From Deltaproteobacteria bacterium (lineage in GTDB: Bacteria > Desulfobacterota > Dissulfuribacteria > Dissulfuribacterales > Dissulfuribacteraceae), in the NCBI GenBank assembly GCA_015494155.1, contig WGBU01000047.1, forward strand, positions 1 through 57,781: a stretch of DNA of 57,781 bases, read 5' to 3'. The position numbers and the translations under genes were made by a program. This document shows, piece by piece, positions 51,448-57,781 of the stretch (positions within the stretch are counted from its first letter, which is position 1; the number at the start of each line of letters is the position of its first letter). Below the pieces are notes generated by a model, which was not told where the DNA came from, did no database searches, and was given only the letters and a program-made list of their open reading frames with translations.

Positions 51448-54279
51448 GTGATAAGGAACCTAGGAAAAAGACGTTTAAATACATTCTTCGCCCGGATCTT
51501 CATTGGTGTACTGGTGGTAATCCTGTGCCAGACCCTCTTTTCCTTTGCTCTACACTATTCGCTGGAGTCGAGATTCATCTGGGGCCTATTTGAAGACAAG
51601 GGCAGACACATAGTCAAAAACTTTGCAAGGCTTTCTGCCACTGCCCTATACATTAAGAGCCAGACCCTTGCAAATACAGCCCTAGAGACTGTACTTGACG
51701 ACAAGTTTGTAATGTCTGTAGGGCTCTACGACAAGGATGGTAGTGCCTGGATAATAAATGAATCTATGGAGGAACCCCGTGAAGCCACTTCAGTCCCAAG
51801 TGCCCTGGACCATTCTACCATAAAGGCATTAGAAAATAGGGAGGTCCTATCCCGTCACGGCTCCCACGTGCAGCTCTTCATCTGTCCAGTAAAGATTGTA
51901 CCCTACAGCAAGTGGATGTTGGAATCCTTTGGCGAAGAGGCGAAGGAAGACACCATAGGCTATGCTGCCGTGGCCCTTTCAAAGGACCTCTTGGAGATTT
52001 ATTCCTCCCCCATCAGAAAATACACCATCATTACAGGTGTAATTACCACATTAATTGGCCTCTTTGTGGCCTTCTTCATAGCCAAGAGGCTCTCTCTTCC
52101 CATCAGAATACTCTCCCAAAAGGCAAAGGATGAGCAGGTGGTACAGGAAAATCTGGACTTCGACCTGCCCGGGCCTGTGGAAATCCAGGAACTTAGCGAG
52201 GCATTGAGTACATTTTTGCGGGCACGACGCTTTTTTGAACAAGCGCTTACAAGCGAACGAAACCGGCTGAGGAGTGTTTTCGAGGCCATTCCAGACCCGG
52301 TCTATGTAGTTGGAACAGATGACCGTATCCTATTCTCCAACAGGGCCTTCAATGTGAGGTTTGGAAGACCTGACGACGGCCCATGCTATAAACGCATAAA
52401 TCAGTTGGACAATAGATGTCCATGGTGTCCAGTGGGTAGTGTGGATACCACAAATCCAGAACAATACTTTGCCTTTTACCACAAGACATCCAAGAGTTTC
52501 TTTGAGGGCCTTTGTAGATTCTTTTCCACAGAGGATCAAAATGGTGCATGGCTCTTCATGTTGAAGGATGTGACGTCGTGGAAGCTCAATCAGGAGGCCC
52601 TAGAAAGGGAGCTTCGGGAAAACGAGGTCTTGAATGAATTGTCCAGGTCTCTTCTGACAGTTAGGGACGACCCGGACAAGGTTGCAGAACTTGTTCTCTC
52701 AAGGGCCATGGAACTCACCAGGAGTTCAGCAGGGTTTGTGGCTATGAAGGAGCTAGAATCTGGCCGGATGAAGCTCCTAAAGTGGATGGTTGAGGGTCAA
52801 GATTGCGGTAGAGACCAGGTGGATACCATGGTATTTCCATCGGAGACAGAAGGAGATCACAGGATACAGTTGGGGCTCCACGCACATGCCATCAATCTTA
52901 GAGATGGATTTTATTGTAATGACCCCCAGTCTCATGAGGCCTGGGCAGGCCTCATGCCCAAAGATCATATAAAGATCGAGAACTTTATGGCCGCCCCAGC
53001 ACTCATTGAAGATGAACCCCACGGCCTAATAGGATTGGCCAATTCCAAGACAGGGGACTTTAGCCCCAGGGACCTCAAATCTCTAGAGCGGATATCAGAC
53101 CTCTATGCCCTGGCATTGAGCAATCTCAGATACTCTGAGGAAAAGGAGAGGCTCTGGAAGGAGCTAAGGCAGGCCCAAAAGATGGAGGCCATAGCCACCC
53201 TTGCAGGGGGCATAGCGCACGATTTCAACAACATATTGGCACCCATCATGGGCTATGCGGAGATACTCCTCATGAGGGCAGGTTCAGACGAGGAGCTAAA
53301 ATCTGGGCTCAAGAAGATATTTGACTCTGCCATGCGTGCCAAGGAGATAGTGGCCCAAATATTGACATTTAGCAGGAGCAGGGAAGGGGAGGCCCGTCCA
53401 GTCTCTGTGACGAGCATAGTAAAAGAGGTGATAAAGCTCCTCTCCTCATCCATTCCAAAGACCATTTCCATTGAGACAGACATACGAGGGGACATCCCAC
53501 CAGTAGTGGCAGACCCTGTACACATACACCAGATACTCATGAATCTCTGCACCAATGCATTTCATGCCATGGAAGACCAGGGGGGGACGCTCTTCGTAGG
53601 GCTGGATGTAGTGGAGGAAAAAGGTGTTAAATATGTGAAATTAACGGTGTCTGATACAGGACAGGGCATCCCAAGTGAACACCTACACCGTATATTTGAA
53701 CCATATTTTACTACCAAAAAATTGGGGAAAGGAACAGGTCTTGGCCTTGCTATTGTGCACGGCATAGTAGAGGTCTATAATGGCCACCTCCGAGTGGATT
53801 CCAAGGTGGGACAGGGGACGACCTTTGAGGTCCTTTTGCCCGCTCGAGATGGAATTGGACAACCCGAAGGTCTGGAGCATGACCACCCTTCCTCTGAATC
53901 AATAACCAGGTTTAGTGGTTCTATACTGGTAGTAGATGACGAGGAGGCAGTAAGACGTGTATTAAAGGGGCTGGCACAGGAATTGGGTCTGGATGTAGAT
54001 ACTGCATCAAATGCTAATGAGGCCCTCCAACTCTTGGTGGAACAAAAGAAGACATATGACCTAATCATCACAGACCAGACCATGCCTGGGATGACTGGTA
54101 TTGAACTGGTGAAGAGCCTCAGACAGAGTGATATCGAGACCCCTGTGATCATATGCACTGGTTACAATTCCAAGATGGACAAGAGGATGGGGCGTAAATT
54201 GCGCATAGTGGATTTCCTGCTCAAACCAGTGGATGTGGCCACACTCCACAGGACTCTAAAAAAGGTCTTTAAAAGATAG
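51448..54279 (+). CDS. hybrid sensor histidine kinase (periplasmic sensor, HAMP, PAS, GAF, HisKA, HATPase, receiver)
   Basis: 943 residues. A membrane helix near residue 20 ([19 protein letters not shown]) and another near 205 ([20 protein letters not shown]) flank a periplasmic domain. Then come HAMP, a PAS domain ([20 protein letters not shown]) with a Cys-rich insert DNRCPWCP, and a GAF domain. HisKA has [17 protein letters not shown], His near residue 589. The ATPase has [10 protein letters not shown] and [15 protein letters not shown]-terminal receiver ([14 protein letters not shown], Asp in [13 protein letters not shown]) follows. No DNA-binding output is present. GTG 51448, with AGGGG 7 bases upstream, is preferred to TTG 51445. 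It ends the receptor/binding-protein run. Confidence 0.93.
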   Translation: MIRNLGKRRLNTFFARIFIGVLVVILCQTLFSFALHYSLESRFIWGLFEDKGRHIVKNFARLSATALYIKSQTLANTALETVLDDKFVMSVGLYDKDGSAWIINESMEEPREATSVPSALDHSTIKALENREVLSRHGSHVQLFICPVKIVPYSKWMLESFGEEAKEDTIGYAAVALSKDLLEIYSSPIRKYTIITGVITTLIGLFVAFFIAKRLSLPIRILSQKAKDEQVVQENLDFDLPGPVEIQELSEALSTFLRARRFFEQALTSERNRLRSVFEAIPDPVYVVGTDDRILFSNRAFNVRFGRPDDGPCYKRINQLDNRCPWCPVGSVDTTNPEQYFAFYHKTSKSFFEGLCRFFSTEDQNGAWLFMLKDVTSWKLNQEALERELRENEVLNELSRSLLTVRDDPDKVAELVLSRAMELTRSSAGFVAMKELESGRMKLLKWMVEGQDCGRDQVDTMVFPSETEGDHRIQLGLHAHAINLRDGFYCNDPQSHEAWAGLMPKDHIKIENFMAAPALIEDEPHGLIGLANSKTGDFSPRDLKSLERISDLYALALSNLRYSEEKERLWKELRQAQKMEAIATLAGGIAHDFNNILAPIMGYAEILLMRAGSDEELKSGLKKIFDSAMRAKEIVAQILTFSRSREGEARPVSVTSIVKEVIKLLSSSIPKTISIETDIRGDIPPVVADPVHIHQILMNLCTNAFHAMEDQGGTLFVGLDVVEEKGVKYVKLTVSDTGQGIPSEHLHRIFEPYFTTKKLGKGTGLGLAIVHGIVEVYNGHLRVDSKVGQGTTFEVLLPARDGIGQPEGLEHDHPSSESITRFSGSILVVDDEEAVRRVLKGLAQELGLDVDTASNANEALQLLVEQKKTYDLIITDQTMPGMTGIELVKSLRQSDIETPVIICTGYNSKMDKRMGRKLRIVDFLLKPVDVATLHRTLKKVFKR

Positions 54280-54375
54280 CTCCACCCTCTTGGCCTTGAT
54301 GGCCCGATTCTCACGTGTTAGTCTTTGATCTACATGTTTTTTTAGACACATATAGACTTCTTTGGGGGCCAGTCC

Positions 54376-55806
54376 ATGGAATTTGAAGCTGTCATAGGTC
54401 TTGAAGTACACTGTCAATTGAAGACACAGTCAAAGATTTTCTGCAACTGTTCTGCAGATTTTGGCGCACCTCCCAATACCCACACCTGTCCTGTATGTCT
54501 TGGGATGCCAGGGGTCCTGCCAGTGCTCAATAAAAAGGTAGTGGACTATGCACTTAAGCTCGCCCTTTCCACCAATTGCACCATAAACAAAAAAAATGTA
54601 TTTGCGAGAAAACACTACTTTTACCCAGATCTGCCCAAGGGTTATCAGATCTCCCAGTATGAACTCCCAATTGCAGAGCATGGCTGGATCGAGATAGAGA
54701 CACCTAAAGGGGGTAAGAGAAGGATTGGCATAACTCGCATCCACATGGAAGAAGACGCAGGAAAGCTCATCCACCACGACACACGCCCCATAAGCTATGT
54801 AGATCTCAACCGTACAGGCACACCACTCTTGGAGATAGTGAGTGAACCAGACATCCGTACCCCTGAAGAGGCAGGGGAATATCTAAAACGCCTGCGGGAG
54901 TTGGTACGTTACCTTGGAATAAGCGATGGCAACATGGAGGAAGGGAGCCTTAGGTGCGACGCCAACATCTCATTGAGGCCAAAGGGTGAGACCAAGTTTG
55001 GGACCAAGGCAGAACTAAAAAATATGAACTCCTTTCGCCACGTGCAGCGTGCCCTGGAATATGAGATCAGGAGGCAGACGGCCCTCCTCTTAGACGGAAA
55101 GCAGGTTGAGCAGGAGACGAGGCTCTGGGATGAGGCAAGGGGGGTCACGCTCCCCATGCGGGGTAAGGAAGAAGCACACGACTATCGCTACTTCCCAGAT
55201 CCTGATCTGGTCCCACTGGAGATAGACGAGGCCTGGATAAAAGAGATCAAAAAGACCCTACCAGAGCTCCCCCAGGAAAAGAGGAGGAGATTTGTAGAGG
55301 AGTACGGTCTTGGAAGCGATGACGCCATGGTCCTCACATCTTCCAAAGAGCTTGCAGAGTTTTTTGAGGCAACTCTCAAGGGGTTTAATGAACCCAAGAA
55401 GGTGGCAAACTGGATCATGGTGGAGCTCATGAAGTTCTTGAATCAGGATGGCATTGAGATCCATGAATGCCGTGTGACCCCAACGCACATGGCAGAACTC
55501 CTGGGCTTGATTGAAAAGGGCACCATCAGTGGCAAGATGGCAAAAGAGGTCCTGGAAAAGGTCTATAAGACGGGCACATCTCCTGGAGAGATCGTGGAAA
55601 AGGAGGGCCTGAGCCAGGTAAGTGATGAAGACACCCTCCATGCAGTATGCCAAGAGGTAATGGATGAAAATCCAAAGGAAGTGGAAAAGTACAGGGCAGG
55701 TAAGAAGAAGGTAATTGGATTTCTGGTGGGACAGGTCATGAAAAAGACCAAGGGGAAGGCCAACCCCAAACGGGTAAACGAGATCCTGATAGAGCTTCTG
55801 GGGTGA
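54376..55806 (+). CDS. gatB: aspartyl/glutamyl-tRNA(Asn/Gln) amidotransferase subunit B
   Basis: GatB binds misacylated Glu-tRNA(Gln) or Asp-tRNA(Asn) and activates it for amidation. The 476 residues start [20 protein letters not shown]. They contain the zinc-type cysteines CNCSADF and [35 protein letters not shown] and [14 protein letters not shown]-terminal YqeY-like tail domain is present. gatA and gatC are not adjacent. The 96 bases upstream show no gene. Confidence 0.96.
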   Translation: MEFEAVIGLEVHCQLKTQSKIFCNCSADFGAPPNTHTCPVCLGMPGVLPVLNKKVVDYALKLALSTNCTINKKNVFARKHYFYPDLPKGYQISQYELPIAEHGWIEIETPKGGKRRIGITRIHMEEDAGKLIHHDTRPISYVDLNRTGTPLLEIVSEPDIRTPEEAGEYLKRLRELVRYLGISDGNMEEGSLRCDANISLRPKGETKFGTKAELKNMNSFRHVQRALEYEIRRQTALLLDGKQVEQETRLWDEARGVTLPMRGKEEAHDYRYFPDPDLVPLEIDEAWIKEIKKTLPELPQEKRRRFVEEYGLGSDDAMVLTSSKELAEFFEATLKGFNEPKKVANWIMVELMKFLNQDGIEIHECRVTPTHMAELLGLIEKGTISGKMAKEVLEKVYKTGTSPGEIVEKEGLSQVSDEDTLHAVCQEVMDENPKEVEKYRAGKKKVIGFLVGQVMKKTKGKANPKRVNEILIELLG

Positions 55807-55813
55807 AAAGGGA

Positions 55814-56896
55814 ATGGAACCATTAGAAATCCTAAAAAAAGAAGGTGGTTCTGAGATATGCCCATTGAGATGGGAAAGCGGGAGACTCCAGCTCATAGAC
55901 CAGAGACGCCTCCCTCATGAGGAATCGTGGCTTGATATCACCACTTGGAAGGGTGCCAGAGATGCCATAAGTGACATGGTGGTCCGTGGTGCACCTGCCA
56001 TTGGCATCACTGCTGCCTTTGGGATGGCCTTGGGGGCAAAGGACCTGTATGATGGCTTGGATTTAGAGGAGTCTATAAAGAGGCTTGAGGACGTGGCACA
56101 AGGGCTTCTCAAAGCCAGACCCACAGCAGTGAATCTTGCGTGGGCAGTAGAACGGATGTTTAAGGAAGCCAGACATTCTCTGGATGTAAACGGGGGCGCG
56201 TCTAACCTCTATGACGACCTTGAAAGGGAGGCCAAGACCATTTGGAAAGAAGATGTGGTCGCCAACATTGAAATGGGTCGCTACGGTGCCCAATTGATAC
56301 AGGATGGCTTTACGGTCCTCACCCACTGTAATGCAGGTGCATTGGCCACTGGCGGCTATGGTACAGCATTGGGTGTCATAAGGTATGCAGCCTTTAGCGG
56401 AAAGCGCATAACAGTACTATGTGATGAGACACGCCCATGGCTTCAGGGCATAAGGCTTACTGCATGGGAGCTCATGAAGGAGGGGATTGAGTGTGCAGTA
56501 ATATGTGATGGGGCAGCAGGACACTTCATGAGACGCTCCAGGGTGGACTGTATTGTAGTTGGGGCAGACAGGATTGCGAAAAACGGGGATGTGGCAAATA
56601 AGATCGGGACCTATACCCTTGCAGAGTTGGCAAGGGCCAATTCCATTCCATTTTACGTAGCAGCCCCCTTTTCCACCATCGACCTCAAGACAGAGAGCGG
56701 TCAAGACATTCCTATTGAGGAGAGACCAGAGGAGGAAATAACAAAACTAAATGGTAAGGCCCTTGGCCCCTCTGGTGTGAGGGCCAGAAATCCCGTGTTT
56801 GACGTAACACCGCACGAGCTAGTCAGCGCCATAATAACTGAAAGGGGCATACTAAGACTGCCATATAAAGATGCTATCTTGGAAAGGTCCGACTAG
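55814..56896 (+). CDS. mtnA: methylthioribose-1-phosphate isomerase
   Basis: It isomerises 5-methylthioribose-1-phosphate in methionine salvage. The 360-residue protein has MVVRGAPAIGITAAFGMALG, ARPTAVNLAWAVERM and the catalytic-Cys region VLTHCNAGALATGGYGTALG. DETRPWLQGIRLTAWEL and VVGADRIAKNGDVANKIGTY complete the set. It lies 7 bases after gatB. A 9-bp hairpin lies just past the stop. Confidence 0.95.
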   Translation: MEPLEILKKEGGSEICPLRWESGRLQLIDQRRLPHEESWLDITTWKGARDAISDMVVRGAPAIGITAAFGMALGAKDLYDGLDLEESIKRLEDVAQGLLKARPTAVNLAWAVERMFKEARHSLDVNGGASNLYDDLEREAKTIWKEDVVANIEMGRYGAQLIQDGFTVLTHCNAGALATGGYGTALGVIRYAAFSGKRITVLCDETRPWLQGIRLTAWELMKEGIECAVICDGAAGHFMRRSRVDCIVVGADRIAKNGDVANKIGTYTLAELARANSIPFYVAAPFSTIDLKTESGQDIPIEERPEEEITKLNGKALGPSGVRARNPVFDVTPHELVSAIITERGILRLPYKDAILERSD

Positions 56897-56905
56897 TCTG
56901 GTCAG

Positions 56906-56932
56906 ATCTCAGAGATCCCCTTACTCTGAGAT
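56906..56932. promoter_or_regulatory. 9-bp perfect hairpin between mtnA and the GAF gene
   Basis: ATCTCAGAG and CTCTGAGAT form a perfect stem around a 9-base loop. No T-run follows, so it is not a classic terminator. It could be an operator, a transcript-stability element or a weak terminator. The following ATG is 15 bases downstream. Confidence 0.4.
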
Positions 56933-56946
56933 TAAAACAATGAGAA

Positions 56947-57781
56947 ATGTCTAAGAAAAAGACCTCGTTAGACATCTTTATAGAGGCCGTGCAGGACTGC
57001 TTTGATGCCCACACATCTGCGCTATTCGTAGTGACCTCAGATTCAAAGGGCCAGGGTTGGAATGCAGGAGATGATTTTGATGGTGTAGAGGCAGAGCTTG
57101 TGAGTTGCTCTAGTCTGAGTGACAAGGTAATTGAAGATGCCAGACTCAGGGCTGGCCAAGGAATTTTGGGTTGGAGTCTTAAAAGTGGTGAATTCCTCCA
57201 CGCCACTGATTTCAAACGGGATACAAGGACCCTCGGGATCTATTCAGAAGATGTTGGAATAAAGGCGATCATGGTCTCACCTATCGGGGGTAGGAGAAGT
57301 GGCGTGCTCATGGTGGACTCGAGAAACCAGTTCACCTTTTCAGAAAAGAAGCAGAGACAATTTAGGTCCATGGCCACCATATGTGGCAGTTTAGTGGACA
57401 GCTACTATGACCAGGCAAGGCTGGGATTCTTAAATCGCTTTGTTGAGGAATATAATAGATTAAAAACAGGTGGTGAGACGACCCTTAAGGCACTTCTTGA
57501 GATAACCACCCTAGATGTAGGGGTGAAACTCACTATTAGAGATGGGAGGGCCTTTGTAGATATTGTTGTTCCCCACGGCGCCCACAGGATGGATGAACAC
57601 TTTTTAAGGGACATAAAGGGCATAACATCACTCCTCATAAAGCATAGATGCCCACTTCTGTTAGATCGCTTCAGGGCACTAAATGGGTCTGGTGGGAGTG
57701 CCTCTCCCATTGGCCCCACTGTAATGGGAATACCATTGGTGGACAGAGAAGGTGTAACTGGTAGTGTGTGGATATTGTCTG
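56947..57781 (+). CDS. GAF-domain protein (3' end outside window)
   Basis: The frame from ATG 56947 is open to the right edge (278 codons). After MSKKKTSLDIFIEAVQDCFD comes a GAF-like domain (FVVTSDSKGQGWNAGD, RAGQGILGWSLKSGEF, GIKAIMVSPIGGRRSGVLMV). Then follow a linker and the start of what looks like a second GAF-like unit (LLEITTLDVGVKLTIRDGRA, MGIPLVDREGVTGSVWIL). The output domain is beyond the window. No strong ribosome site is seen. Confidence 0.75.
   Translation, partial: MSKKKTSLDIFIEAVQDCFDAHTSALFVVTSDSKGQGWNAGDDFDGVEAELVSCSSLSDKVIEDARLRAGQGILGWSLKSGEFLHATDFKRDTRTLGIYSEDVGIKAIMVSPIGGRRSGVLMVDSRNQFTFSEKKQRQFRSMATICGSLVDSYYDQARLGFLNRFVEEYNRLKTGGETTLKALLEITTLDVGVKLTIRDGRAFVDIVVPHGAHRMDEHFLRDIKGITSLLIKHRCPLLLDRFRALNGSGGSASPIGPTVMGIPLVDREGVTGSVWILS

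Noticed and set aside
1-57781. tRNA or rRNA genes, including selC
   Set aside because: I found no cloverleaf or rRNA-like stretch in the gaps on visual reading; a tRNAscan-SE or Infernal run would settle it.

Overview
The window looks like chromosome from a strictly anaerobic, hydrogen-using Gram-negative bacterium, most likely a Desulfobacterota-type sulfur or sulfate metaboliser and possibly thermophilic. This is inferred from the gene set (heterodisulfide-reductase-type HdrA, two nickel hydrogenases, pyruvate:ferredoxin oxidoreductase, selenium genes, sigma-54 regulators, outer-membrane proteins) and from Arg codons rich in AGG/AGA. No alignment was run. Genes are dense and often overlap by 4-10 bases, except for one 1.2-kb region at 40.9-42.1 kb.

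Layout. 1-1930 (minus): the 5' part of an HdrA-like flavoprotein gene and a sigma-54 activator. 2046-12870 (plus): a membrane-bound [NiFe] hydrogenase operon (small subunit, large subunit, cytochrome b, hypF-C-D-E, protease, hypA-B, a beta-barrel protein) behind a clear -24/-12 promoter at 1978-1994. 12897-13985 (minus): a Rossmann-domain/histidine-kinase fusion. 14247-20574 (plus): hom, a phosphoglycerate-mutase-like probable homoserine kinase, a thioesterase, dnaG, rpoD. 20594-22958 (minus): SprA-like, membrane sensor and RlpA-like genes. 22973-32421 (plus, with rlmH on minus): cysteine desulfurase, DegT aminotransferase, purB, pyrE, an Nfu-type gene, selA, a TPR protein, a FadL-type porin. 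32585-35581: porGDAB, ending in a textbook terminator. 35682-40901: pyrB, pyrC and a PilR/PilS-like two-component pair. 42087-43837: YedF-type selenium protein and a THUMP methyltransferase. 43809-48385 (minus): AAA+ ATPase, hydrogenase small subunit, and a large subunit with an in-frame UGA. 48473-54279: TonB receptor, periplasmic binding protein, hybrid kinase. 54376-end: gatB, mtnA and a GAF protein cut by the window end.

Main observations. (1) The second hydrogenase large-subunit frame appears to stop just after Asp-Pro at 43869-43871, but the codon is UGA. Reading through it as selenocysteine restores the nickel-binding C-terminal motif (D-P-U-x-x-C-x-x-H) plus a short tail. A SECIS-like stem-loop lies just downstream. 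selA and a YedF gene in the same window support selenium use. (2) The 1.2-kb region at 40902-42086 holds two 197-bp repeats in inverted orientation. They differ mainly in three internal hairpins, where the changes are compensatory, which is strong evidence for selected structure. Between them lies a decayed fragment of a paralogue of the AAA+ gene that heads the selenohydrogenase cluster. (3) That AAA+ gene, with a large unassigned N-terminal region, sits immediately upstream of the selenohydrogenase and could be a new partner of it.
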